This document shows, piece after piece, positions 43,176 to 54,243 of a stretch of 64,000 nucleotides of DNA; position 1 is the first letter of the stretch, and each line of letters begins with the position of its first letter. The notes under the pieces were generated by a model that worked only from the letters and a program-made list of their open reading frames with translations, had not been told where the DNA came from and made no database searches. The DNA lies in the NCBI GenBank assembly GCA_018340375.1, contig JAFFJZ010000009.1:21716501-21780500 (forward strand). Direction: 5' to 3'. The stretch is from Gonatopus flavifemur (lineage: Eukaryota > Arthropoda > Insecta > Hymenoptera > Dryinidae). Position numbers and translations under genes: made by a program.

Positions 43176-44435
43176 TCCTTCACAAATCGAACACTTCTTT
43201 GATGATCCCCCTGGGCTTTATCTGGAAATTTTTTATAGGTTCTATGCTTGAAATGAGGGGACACGTGTTCTTCACTATTTTCAGAAATACACGCATTCGA
43301 AATTTTACTCATCTCCCAATTGGACCAATTTTCAAACGATCATAACTCTGGTTCTATCCATCGTTGAGACTTGATTTTTTTCAATTCGAAGGTCATGAAA
43401 CGAACTCCACTTAGAAGGAGGTACCGGTCTCAGAAACTTGCAAATTCATATACTTATAAGCACTTTCAATGTTTGAAACGGATATATTCACTGTTACCCA
43501 AATCGCAGACACCATCGTTTTCCGCGTTCACTTTCCCATCAAAATCTTCTATATTGATGGAGCCTCTGCAAGAAGTGTTGGAAAAATATTAATCTGTTAA
43601 GCGCGACGCGTCAAGCAATGACGTGCTGGGTCCGCGACACCCAAGACTGCACGCCTTGGACACACTCTGATAGACGGATTTCATTCGTGTTATGAACAAT
43701 TTTCTTTGTTACCAGTGTGTGAATAACTCGTTTTCATGAGGGATATATGTAACATATCAAAATATATATGTGACTCTTAAAAGATGAAAGAGTATCGTCA
43801 GTGTTTCAGAATAACGAGTACTGTTTTCATGAAAATTTTACGATAATATCACATCCATTCCATGACGAATTCTATACAGTACAATACATCACTGATAGGG
43901 CTTCGCACAAGACTCTCGTCTTGAATTGAGAAATGCAAAAATTTCTAACAGAATCAAGCTTTCACCTAAGGTGTGACAAAATCACATGGAATTCCGATTC
44001 CCTCGAAGAGGAGGACTAAGATATTCTCTCAGTCTCGGAACTAGTCTCGATATCGATCTAGGTACAGGTCTCGTTGCATATTTCGATATATATGTCTACT
44101 GATTTTGTTCGAATGATCAAGGTTCTACCTCATTCCGTTGATTCCATTCATACTGTCAAATTATTTTGATCGTCCTGATATCAAGAGAGATTGGAATAAT
44201 TATTGGTAACTATTTTATCTCTCTTTGACGCGGTATCGTGCGAAGCCCTAATCACCGAACATCAGAGTTCTATCAATTGATGACAACATAACACTGTGAA
44301 TTCTATATTCAGGCACCTCATTAAGAACGATAGAGAAAATTCATCGTTTCTCACCATTCTTTGTTCTGAACTTTCAGCAAGGTGTATTATAGTTCTTATT
44401 AGCTTTTACTTCCCCATTACTGGTGAAAAGTTGTC
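43176..44435. other. No gene recognised
   Basis: Mixed sequence with short open frames only (for example 43371-43592) and no recognisable domain. No clear repeat unit. Confidence 0.4.
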
Positions 44436-44657
44436 TCAGCTAATTTCACTCAATTGATCCTGATCAATCACTTTTCTCAGTGCGGAATTGATGTTCATTT
44501 TAGACATACCTGTGGTTACTGTTACTGATTTGGATTTGTGAATACTACAGTGTTTATTACCAGTTTCTTTGGTTTTATTATCCGGGATTATTTCTACCAT
44601 CAACTTCAGCCCATTAATTTGAATACATTTTTTTTTATTATAGCTGTTTGAATCCAT
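44436..44657 (-). CDS. Small hypothetical ORF (73 aa), possibly a first exon
   Basis: Starts ATGGATTCAAACAGC and runs 73 codons to TAG/TGA in polar, Lys/Ser/Thr-rich sequence (SNSYNKKK, KTKETGNKHC, SKSVTVTTG). A strong donor (CACAG|GTATGT) lies inside at about 44507-44512, so the true exon could end at VTVTT. No family recognised. It stands alone among repeats. Confidence 0.25.
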   Translation of the reverse strand: MDSNSYNKKKCIQINGLKLMVEIIPDNKTKETGNKHCSIHKSKSVTVTTGMSKMNINSALRKVIDQDQLSEIS

Positions 44658-45335
44658 AGTTTGACGTCGATTTGTATGGAATAATGTTGAACGTATTGCG
44701 TGAAATCTCCTACAGACACTTTGTATCTCCCATGGATATTTTGTATTTTTTCTGCCAGTTAATCAGGTGGGCAGGGGGAATACAACCAGGTGAGATACTT
44801 TCCGGAAGAAATTTTGCAATAAAAAAAAGTGGACCTTTGACTCACTCCAAAATTTGACGAAATTTGTCTATTGGCCATAATGACAATGACGAATCAATCA
44901 TTGTTCGTGGGTAAAAATTCATCAGGGAAAATACCGTGATCACCTAACCAAGTATACAAACCTCGTTGAGAATTCGGAGAAAGTAAGCAATGCAAATTGT
45001 TGACCGACTTAATTAATGTTTGGTCCCAACTTAACATCACTCTTCAAACTTTGAAGGTGGATGAGAACTTTCGGGAAACATCCGATGATTATTTATGAGT
45101 TTAAAAAGATACCAGGAGAGGATACATCGCAATTGATGGGCCTGATTTGAACTGGAAGGCAATCAGTTCTGAAAAATATGTTGGTAGTTTCCAACCTACA
45201 ACACAATCATGTATTGATGAAAGTACATACACACCAACTGTTGTAACAATATGATCAAAATAGGATTGTGCTTGTCAGTGACATCGTATGACAAACGAGA
45301 AACAGACAGACCAAGGGAGATACATTTCTCGCACT
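44658..45335. other. Spacer, nothing assigned
   Basis: Contains a few ORF-like stretches without domain signatures and no repeat I could delimit. Confidence 0.35.
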
Positions 45336-45441
45336 CCCACATGGCATGAAAGTTTTGAGAACATTCTGAGAACGTTTCTAAAACGTTTAAAGTTCTCTCA
45401 AGGTTCTGACAACGTTTAGAGAACTTTCAGTGCTATGTGGG
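45336..45441. mobile_element. 106-bp palindromic MITE of GAGAACGTTC words
   Basis: Ends CCCACATGGCATGAAAGTT and AACTTTCAGTGCTATGTGGG are inverted. The interior repeats AGAACATTCTGAGAACGTTTC-type words, which happen to match the heat-shock-element unit nGAAnnTTCn. Confidence 0.65.
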
Positions 45442-45666
45442 CTCTATCCCAAATTTCAGGAATATCATTGAAATTTCAACACTGGAACATGATGTATCTG
45501 ATAGATCCATAATGAAGTGATCAGTCTTATGACTGGTTTCATGAGATTCTCCAACCCTGTCTATTATCCGCTAAACGCTTGATCTATTTCGCTTGAACGC
45601 TTTTCTATACACCTACGACAACCCTTATCTTGTAAAATTTGCTCCATGTAACCTAATCTAGGTCTA

Positions 45667-46232
45667 CACTGAGAAAAATAATTACTATCCCCGGGAAAAA
45701 ATAATTCATATATGGTCGTATATGAGCGTATATGAATCATATATGAATCACATATGAACATATATGAAATAAATATGAACATATATAAACATATATGAGA
45801 TCATATATGAGCATATATGGATTTTGGCCATATATGCTCATGTATGAATGAGACTGTATATGGCCATATGTGATCATATTCAATCATACATTATCATATA
45901 CATCCATATATGGACAAAAAAATGTCACAATTTTACATGGAATGTAATGAAAAACCAAAGGAGAGAGAAGTGAGATCAATTCTGATAGATCCCCACTTTC
46001 ATATATGACCATATATGAATCCATATATGGGTCCGTATATGGAATTTTTTTTCCTGGGTCAACAACAACATATTTTCATATTCGGAGAAATCCGTTGCTC
46101 AAGAAATATGTATCTTTGTTTCAAGAAAATTTTTCTTGAGTCTACAACATGTCAACTGTTTATCAAGAATGTATATTCTTGAAAGAATTCAAGAATACAT
46201 TTTCTTGGTATTAGTAATTATTTTTCTCAGCG
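45667..46232. mobile_element. CACTGAGAAAAATAATTACTA MITE with TA duplication
   Basis: Inverted ends CACTGAGAAAAATAATTACTA and its inverse (TAGTAATTATTTTTCTCAGCG) are flanked by TA (45665-45666, 46233-46234). It lies inside the RTE C-terminal coding region: the RTE reading resumes on both sides (GRKNEWENSPRY right, RPRLGYMEQILQDKGC left). The interior carries a second MITE and a TTCTTGAATTCAAGAA word cluster (46110-46205). Confidence 0.8.
45689..46058. mobile_element. CATATATG-word MITE nested in the previous one
   Basis: Ends CCCGGGAAAAAATAATTCATATA and its near inverse (TATATGGAATTTTTTTTCCTGGG). The interior has more than a dozen CATATATG or one-base variants. Confidence 0.7.
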
Positions 46233-46491
46233 TACCTTGGCGAGTTTTCCCATTCATTTTTCCTTCCAATATTTTTTTCAATAAACTATCATGCCTTAAT
46301 GGGTGTCCTATCAGATTACTTCTTCTTTTCACGACATGTTTCAGAAGACTTCTTTTTTCATTCACTTCATTTCTTATTTTCTCTATCCAGTTTATTCAAA
46401 GCATCCTTCTATAACACCCCATTTCAAAAGCTTCAAGTCTTCGTAAGTCCGTTTTTCCAAATGTCCAAGTTTCGCCACCATATAGTACCTG

Positions 46492-47875
46492 TTACTTTTG
46501 TCGGAAAGCCTGTTTTCCTTGTGCTATTCTTGCTCTCATATCTCTTTCGCTTTTACGGTTTTCTGTAATAATGCTGCCTAGATATTCAAATTCTTTCATT
46601 TGCTGAATTGTCTGTGCATTTATTTTGATCTTCGTTCTGCTTGATGTTTTCGCTGTTGCACAAATCCTGAATTTTGATTTGTCCTTATTCATAGTCATTC
46701 AATAGTTTTCTAGTAGTATTGTTTTCATAGTGTTCAGAATATTTTCTAACTCCGCACCACTCGTAGCTAATATAGCTATGTCATCCGCAAATCTCAACAT
46801 GCTTACGTTTTCTCCCCGAATCTGTAATTTCAATTGCACTTGCTCCTTCACTTCGTTCATCGCTTCTTCTCTATATGAATTGAGAATCAATGGTGATAGT
46901 GAGCATCCTTGTTTCACCACCCTGTGAATTTGTGCTTCTCCTTCTTGACCCTCTATTTCTATTATTGCGGTTTGATTCTTATATACAGTGTTGCCACCAA
47001 ATCCCGGAATCTTTCGGAATTAGCCAGTTCCGTTTATTTATTAAAAAGGATGACAAATCACAGAACAACAGGATCCCCGGAATGGTAACGCTGCTTATAT
47101 AATTCATATATTATTCTTCTATCCTTGAAATTATTTCCTACCTTTTTCAAAATCGTGAACATTTTCTCCCAATCAACATTATCGAATGCCTCTGTATATC
47201 TACAAAACCCATATACACAGACTTTTATAACTCGAGTCTTTTCTATCTTACTGTTCTGAGTGCTGAAAATTGCTTCTTGCGTTCTCCCATTTTTCCTAAA
47301 ACCGGACTGATCTCCTGCTAATCTACCCTCTATTTTATTTTCTATCCTCCTGTATATAATTCTCGCCAGTATTTTCGAGGCATGTAGAGTTGAATTAATC
47401 GTTGTGTAGTTCTCACATTTGTCTGCGCCATGTTTTTTTGGGATAGCGACAATTTTATTCTTTTGGAACTCTTCCGGTGCTTCTCCATTTTCGTACATAT
47501 CTATGACCAATCCAAACAGTGCATCACGAGTTCTTTGACTGGAGGCTTCGATGAGGTCCACACTTATGCCATCTATTCCTGGCGCTTTTGATTTTTCAAT
47601 TTATTCAAAGCCTTGTCGAATTCTGATCTCGAAATCAAATCTCCCAATTTTTCTTCGTCGACATCTTCCTCTCTCTCTGAAAATCCTATATCATCGCTTC
47701 CTTTATACAGATCTTCTAAATGATTAATCCATTGTTCTATTCTTTTCTCCGTTCTTATCAATTGTCTCCCAAGAGAATTTTCAATCTCACTGCTTTTAGA
47801 TTTCATTCGTCCAAAAAATCTTTTAACAATCCTATATGCCCCATCTATTTTCCCCAAATGTAATCTTACTTCCAT
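46492..47875 (-). pseudogene. RTE reverse transcriptase, broken
   Basis: From the right: a connector with WINHLEDLYKG and FDKALNKLKNQK (47573-47875); then APEEFQKNKIVAIPKKHGAD, an LAGDQSGFRKNGRTQEAIF segment, and EAFDNVDWEKMF (palm, where the usual second Asp region is CVYGFCRYTEAFD, slightly altered) in 47058-47561; a frame change and deletion; then VKQGCSLSPLILN and LRFADDIAIL (FADD box) in 46699-46920; then FEYLGSIITENRKSERDMRARIAQGKQAF in 46492-46698. These are RTE signatures. At least three frame breaks. Confidence 0.8.
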
Positions 47876-48158
47876 ATCCTGACATTTTTCTTCTAACCAT
47901 TGTTCGTTTGCTTTCCTTGATCCTCTTATTATTTCATTCCTGAGTGACTTGTATGTCTGCTGGTCTTGTTCGCTACTCTTATTTTTGTATTTCCTCCTCT
48001 CATTAAATCAATCGAGAATTTCTTCCGTTATCCATGGTTTCTTAGGCTTCACCCCATCGTTCTTCAAAATTTTATTCGCACATTCTTCTATGTTCCCCTT
48101 TGTATTTCTCCATCTACTCTCTATTTCCAAGTCTTTCAAATGTTGCTCCTCCAATTTT

Positions 48159-48528
48159 CACGGAGAGAAAAAATTTGCTGACGCAGCAAATCGAGGTATT
48201 ATATATAGAATAGCAACATTTTTTGCTGAGCTAGCTAAAAAATTGCTATAACAGCAATCGTGTTAGTTACGACAGCAATTTTTTAGCTGTGGCAGCAAAA
48301 AATGTTTGCTCCGCCAGCGAATTTTCAGTATTATATACAGAATAGCAAACAAATTTTGCTGGGATAGCAAAAATTTTTTGCCGACACAGCTAAAAATTCG
48401 CTGTCGCAGCCAACAAGATTGGTGGAACAGCGAATAGTTTGCTGTCACAGCAAAAAATTTGCTGCTGTGGCAGAAGGAACCCAGCAAAAGTAGATTTCGC
48501 TGCCACAGCGAATTCCTTTTTCTCCGTG
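48159..48528. mobile_element. CACGGAGA / GCTGnnnCAGC MITE, copy 1
   Basis: 370 bp, from CACGGAGAGAAAAAATTTGCTG to CCTTTTTCTCCGTG. The interior is a chain of TTTGCTGnnnCAGCAAA palindromes. Flanks are TT on both sides. Copy 2 is in the opposite orientation 143 bp away; the 143 bp is RTE sequence. Confidence 0.85.
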
Positions 48529-48671
48529 TTCCATCCAACATCACTTTGAATGCCCCCTGTGTTTGTTTTTGTTAAAGATTCTTCAAATTTCATCTTCTTT
48601 GCATTTTCCTTTCCTTCTCCAGAGCTTCAAATTTCAGAGAACATTCCATCAGCAACATATTGTGATCACTA

Positions 48672-49041
48672 CACGGAGAAAAAGGAATTCGCTGTGGCAG
48701 CGAAATCTACTTTTGCTGGGTTCCTTTTGCCAGAGCAGCAAATTTTTTGCTGTGACAGCAAACTATTTGCTGCTCCAGCAATCTTGTTAGCTGCGACAGC
48801 GAATTTTTAGCTGTGACAGCCAAAAATGTTCGCTATCCCAGCAAAATTTGTTTGCTATTCTATATATAATACTGAAAATTTGCTGGCGGACCAAACATTT
48901 TTTGCTGCCACAGCTGAAAAATTGCTGTCGTAGCTAACACGATTGCTGTTATAGCAAATTTTTAGCTAGGTCAGCAAAAAAATTTGCTATTCTATATATA
49001 ATACCTCGATTTGCTGCGTCAGCAAATTTTTTCTCTCCGTG
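48672..49041. mobile_element. CACGGAGA / GCTGnnnCAGC MITE, copy 2 (inverted)
   Basis: 370 bp, reverse complement of copy 1 at about 90% identity, flanked by TA on both sides (48670-48671, 49042-49043). Together with copy 1 it could fold into a long hairpin if transcribed through the RTE. Confidence 0.85.
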
Positions 49042-49720
49042 TATCTACATCCGTACCTGGATAAGTTTTACAGCTTTTCACTTGATTTCTAAATCTTTGT
49101 TTCACTAATATGTAATCAATTTGGTATCTTGCTGTATCTCCTGGCATTTCCCAAGTATAGATTCTTCTTGGATGATTTTTGAATAATGTGTTGGTAATAA
49201 CCATTTCAAGGCTTTCACAAAATCCGATTGAACGTTGTCCTCTTTCATTTCTTTTTCTCAACACAAAATCTCCTATTATGTTGCTCTCTTTTCCTTGCCC
49301 TACTACCGCATTCCAGTCGCCTATGACCAATAAATTTTTTTCTCCCCTTACATATTCTATCACTTCTTCTATTTCATCGTACGTTTTCTCGATATCTTCC
49401 TCGGAGTATGCAGATGTGGGCATGTGTACTTGAACTTTGACAGTGTCTACCGGGTTTGTTCTAACCCTGACCATCATTACGCGTTCGCTATGTTCTGAAT
49501 AGGTCTCTATCCTATTCCCCACCCTTTTATGCATCATCATTCCCACACCTGTTTGACCATTCTTCGATCCTGTATGAATGATTCTATAATCCCTACTCCA
49601 GAAATCCCCTCCTTGCGGTCATCTCATTCCACTAATTCCCATTACATCGATACTCAACCTATTCATTTCTAATCTCAAATTCTCTAGTTTCTCTGTTCGT
49701 CTCAGGAGCGTGGAATGTTC
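49019..49720 (-). pseudogene. RTE apurinic-type endonuclease, broken
   Basis: Minus-strand motifs: GVGMMMHKRVGNRIE, VQVHMPTSAYSEEDIE, LLVIGDWNAVVGQG (metal-binding Asp and Asn), RNERGQRSIGFCE, NTLFKNHPRRIYTWEMP, YQIDYILVKQRFRNQVKS, KTYPGTDVDT. The order is that of RTE endonucleases. The frame 49019-49546 is open; upstream to 49720 the reading is damaged. The 3' end is cut by the MITE at 48672-49041, which lies where the SDH motif should follow. Confidence 0.8.
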
Positions 49721-52099
49721 TCTTCCTCCCCTATCTTCTTTGGTTTCCTATCTTGTTCGATGAAGCTCTCTCGAGCAGCCTCCACCCGGAGATCCGAACT
49801 GGAGACTATTTTACCTCCGGAATATTTTACTCGAGAGAACGCCATCGTGTTGTTTTTTTCCCCAATAAATTATAATTTGAAAATTCTGGGTTCGGAAAAA
49901 GATTTCATTTCCTCGAGAATATCAAAAGATATCAAGCAAGGTAATTCCTCCTCGCTTCTCCTGTTTCTGCCAATGTTCCTGGCGTTGGGATGATGCAGTT
50001 CCTCTCAGTTTGTATTCTCCCTTTCGAGTAGTTTATTGCACCCGAAAAAGAGACCTAAATCTGAGATACTTATCCTCTCCATCACGTCAAGGAAGCAAAT
50101 TCTGCCAAGGATGGATAAAAAGCATATCAAACACAGGTATCAAGAATATCCCCCGGGAAGACCCGCAATTATCCCACGGGGAGGATCCGATAGATAACGG
50201 ATGTATATATCATATAACCCGTTTTGGGATAGTATAATGTTTACACTGGGAAAAAAAATAGTGAACTACACTACAGCTGAGTACTACGCACGGCAGTTGG
50301 ATAAATTCAACGTTCGATATGCACTGCTCAGTCTACTCAATTTGAATACAAGCTTCATTTAAATACGCGCAGTTTAGTCAACTATTAGTGCGTTCATAGT
50401 GAGAGGTACAGAACAGGGAACAGAAAAAAAAAATCCGCGTCTAGCATATATTGGAATACATAGGTAAAGTATGCAGGTTACTCGAGCGACCGAAGTTCAT
50501 CGAAGTTACAGGCTAGTGTCCGAAAGAGACGATAGTAGCACACTTCTTTCGGCACATCTAGACATATGAAATAACATATTAAATCAGACCTTGGAACAAC
50601 ACACAGACGCAGGAGTAAACACATAGCACACAATATTGGTAAAAATATGAGAAATAGCAATTATCGCTATCTCTATTAATGTATCAATATTGATGACCGT
50701 GATTCTTTATGCTTTCACCGATATAAACATATTTCCAATGATTTCTTATGGGCTGTGAGTTATTCCTCTCTCCGTGTTGTAGACCATGGCGATCACACTG
50801 TGCTTATGACCACCTATATATTGATTGGCGTGGACTGACCCGAACCCGTCAGCTTATTTGTTACTGTCCGAGGCGCCACTGCGAACGTAATCTTTATTTA
50901 TCATAAAAGGATTATTAGAGATTTTTTTTACAAGTATTATTGAAACGAGATTAGGGACATCAAGTAGAGCGGAAGCGCTACGGCATGTTACCCTGAGCCT
51001 GGCAACCCGGCAGCCCGCAGCAACCGTGCTATTATATAGTTCTAATTTCGGCCAACGACTTCTCAAATCATAAATTAAAAGTATTTATACCCCCACTATT
51101 TTAACTTTATTCAACATACGTAATGCCTAACTATAGTTTCCAAAAAGAATCCTGGCTAAGAGTCTTTTTAAGTTATTTTTATAAAACTCAAATATATCAT
51201 AAATGACGATTTCAAAAGTCTTCAATTCAGCATCGGGTGTTTCAGACCTACGGAGTCAGCTGCTTTTGATATATGTATATTACACATTACTTGAATCTCC
51301 ATTGAAGTGGTAATTTTAAATGTACGCGAAAACATTATGTAATATTGTAAGTATGATTGATATCATGGAATCTCATTGTTGAATTTCTTAATTTCAATAA
51401 TCGCGATATATTTGACAATAAAATACAAAGTCATGTTATTAACCAGTATTAATCTAACCATTTGTTATAAAAAAAGGTTTTTTGTAATATAAAGGCATTG
51501 CATATCGTTTACATGATTGTTTAGAGCGCTGATATCAATTTTGATTATTGAAGTGCAAAATAATGTTGTTAAACAATGTTAAATGAACAATATGTTGTAA
51601 GAGCCGAGTTTTCGAGATACGAAAGCGTTGCATATTGTTACTATGGTTTTTGATATTGATGACTTAAATTTTGATTATTAAAGTGCAAAATAGTATTGTA
51701 CAATTAATTGAAATAAGAAATTTGTTTTTTATGACTAAATAAATTTGAAAAAGCGTTTTTTGAACATCAACTGTTCATAAATCAGTTAGAACTTAATAAT
51801 AATAAGATTACCTAAGTAACTAACGTAACAATTTATGGATATTTTTATAAATCTGTTTGATGCTGATTCCTAGTCGATTCGGATTAGATCGGGAATACCC
51901 AGGGAATAGAGCCTATCTTTATGGTACATTAACTTTAGAGTTGCGCAACTTCCAAATAATAAATGAATGATGAATAAGTTTTTATACTTGGCTCATTACA
52001 AAACGACTAATCGATACCTCGATTTATTTTATTGAATCGATTGACGACCGCGTACTGTTTCAAAGTCACCTAACCCTAATACTAACGTAAATCGACTTT
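49721..52099. other. Long stretch without recognised genes
   Basis: 49721-49990 may be the 5' part of the RTE. 50000-50250 has GC-richer sequence (CCCCCGGGAAGACCC). 50850-51060 is GC-richer and contains a G/C-rich segment (CCCGGCAGCCCGCAGC). 51060-52100 is AT-rich. I found no ORF with a domain, no tRNA and no clear tandem repeat. Confidence 0.35.
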
Positions 52100-53082
52100 T
52101 TTCTCATTCGGGAGTGATTAGTTGTTCTGTAAGACATGTTCGAACGAATCTATCATTATGCACGATAAATACGTTTGCGTTTGACCACGATCTTCCATTA
52201 TACCTCTCTCTCTCCATTATACCATTATCCCTCTCTCTCTCTCTCTGTGAGTATAAGCCTGCACGCTCTTGCTTCGCTCTACTTTGTCTACTGTTTTACT
52301 GCATATTTTGTGGCCCTATCGGGGTCGACCTTGTTTCAGTGCATCCCTTATCGGCTCGGGCATTTTTTTGAGCAACTAACGATAAGTAGCTGTTTCGTTG
52401 GCAGCCGATGGTGGATGTTTTGTGATTTGCATTTATCTGGTGTTGTTGGAGCATCTGCCAAGCGAGAAGACCAAGGCTGGTGTATTACAAGTGCTTTTCG
52501 CGCGTGGCGCTTATCATTCGCCTCTTATCATTGATTGGTCTGTCTTCTCTACACGTCATCACGGTAACGTTGAGGTATTGGCCATCGTAGCACATCCACA
52601 CTCCACAGCATAAATCTTGCCTTCCAATGGGAGCCTTGACGACATCTTTGTTGGCATACTAATTCGTATCACATCACTTTTCAACGAGGTTTTTGACACA
52701 TGCTTTCTCTATCCCCATTTGCGGTCTACATAGATAATAATTCGGTGATGCATTTCTCAATAATACTTTCATTACATTCATAATTATAATGCGCGATTAT
52801 TCCATAGTACTAGCGTTCGTTCGTATATACTGCGTTGTGTGTGTCACACATATACTATGATACCGAGTGTATAGATACGTGCACACTGTTGTTGTATTCT
52901 TTCTACGTTATTGCTCCCATCTCTGTCTCTCTAACTACTCGATGGTACTCTCTCTCACCCAACGTAGCATATACTCATCTTAACCGTTCTTACAACGACT
53001 TTTTTTTTTTTCTTTATAATTCGTTTTTTATTTGGATTTTCACACATATTAGTACCAGATTTTTCTCTTTTTCATTATCACA

Positions 53083-54210
53083 ATGGATCACATTTGCTCA
53101 ATCTGCAGAAAATCTGTGAAAACGGAGGTCATTAAGTGTACACCATGCATAAAATATTTCCATCCTGGTTGTGTGAAACTACATAAAACGTACAACCACA
53201 ACAACGAGCTTGTACTTTGCAAAGGTCCCTTGGAATCCTTCAAAAAGTCTGGAGATATCCCTCCCTCATCAATGGAAGTTGATTGTCCGTCAACTTCGAT
53301 GGTTGATCGCAACACCAGTGGTGGTACTACTCCTAATACAACCTTCACCATAGATGATATTATGAGAGCTATTCGGATATCCTCAGATAAACTCGATAAT
53401 TTCATTGAGCGGCAAGAACGCAATAATACTGAGGTTCATGCTCGACTTCAACAACTGTCTTCCATCGAAAACAATGTCTCCTCTTTATCCAGCAAATTTG
53501 CGGGGCTTGAACAGGCTGTTATGACAGTCAATCAGGATGTGGAATCGCTCACTAAAGACTACCAGGAATTAAAAACCTCACTGGAACAGAATTCCTCTTC
53601 TATCAAAATGACTGATGCCAGCCTCATATCGCTCAGCCAGCGTGTTATAACCATAGAAGATAACTCTCAATCTCACTCAGCACGCATCTCTGAATTGGAA
53701 CAACAAAATACCAAGTTGCAAGAAGAACTTCGAGCGCTGCGCTCTCAATCAAATAGGAACCTTCTCACTCTTTCAGGATTACCTGAACTTCCTGATGAAT
53801 TCATTCCGAGCCGTATCATGGATGTCTTGGCTCATCTTAATGTTCAGATCACCCAATCTAACATTGTGAGAGCATTTCGTCTTCGCTCCACCAAAACTAC
53901 ATCGCGTCCACGTACCATCCTTATGGAGCTTGATTCTCCTTCTCTCCGAACGAAAATACTTGAGGCCAAACGTTCTACAGGATTAGTCGACGCGTCTGAT
54001 ATTAATCCCTCTCTACCTAAGTCTAGGCTTTATCTTAATGAATATCTGCCGTCTGATATAGCCTCTCTTCTCGCAGAAACTGAGGAAGTTGCGAAGTCTA
54101 AAGGATATCTCCATACTTGGTCGAGGAATGGACGTATTCTGGTGAAAAAAGATAATACCTCAAATGTTGCCGTCATCTCATCTAACAGGGACTTTGATCA
54201 ACTTAGGTGA
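53083..54210 (+). CDS. Retrotransposon ORF1: PHD finger, coiled coil, RRM-like domain (375 aa)
   Basis: Uninterrupted frame. Residues 5-35 form a PHD-type zinc unit (CSIC, CTPC, HPGC). Residues about 95-225 form a long coiled coil with repeated Leu/Ser/Asn heptads. Residues about 225-305 resemble the RRM of L1-type ORF1 (NLLTLSGLPE ... IVRAFRLRS ... RTILMELDS), and the end resembles its C-terminal domain (KSRLYLNEYLP). The protein probably binds the element's RNA. ORF2 begins about 35-55 nt downstream. The start ATG follows a CACA context and the zinc motif begins at residue 5, which supports it. Confidence 0.8.
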   Translation: MDHICSICRKSVKTEVIKCTPCIKYFHPGCVKLHKTYNHNNELVLCKGPLESFKKSGDIPPSSMEVDCPSTSMVDRNTSGGTTPNTTFTIDDIMRAIRISSDKLDNFIERQERNNTEVHARLQQLSSIENNVSSLSSKFAGLEQAVMTVNQDVESLTKDYQELKTSLEQNSSSIKMTDASLISLSQRVITIEDNSQSHSARISELEQQNTKLQEELRALRSQSNRNLLTLSGLPELPDEFIPSRIMDVLAHLNVQITQSNIVRAFRLRSTKTTSRPRTILMELDSPSLRTKILEAKRSTGLVDASDINPSLPKSRLYLNEYLPSDIASLLAETEEVAKSKGYLHTWSRNGRILVKKDNTSNVAVISSNRDFDQLR

Positions 54211-54243
54211 CTCCCGATTCGACCCTCAAACTCTCACTCTAAT

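Larger units (their letters stand above)
45564..49720 (-). mobile_element. RTE-type non-LTR retrotransposon, interrupted and decayed
   Basis: Endonuclease (49019-49720), connector (47573-48158, 48529-48671), RT (46492-47561) and C-terminal tail (46235-46490 and 45564-45664) all read on the minus strand. MITEs at 45667-46232, 48159-48528 and 48672-49041 interrupt it. Several frameshifts and stops are present. The domain order and the craniofacial-development-protein-2-like endonuclease point to the RTE clade. The 5' part around 49720-49990 may still belong to it. Confidence 0.8.

Noticed and set aside
52114..52613. Overlapping plus-strand frames before ORF1
   Set aside because: They contain (CT)n-derived Leu/Ser/Pro runs and sit in the retrotransposon leader; no domain or conserved start.
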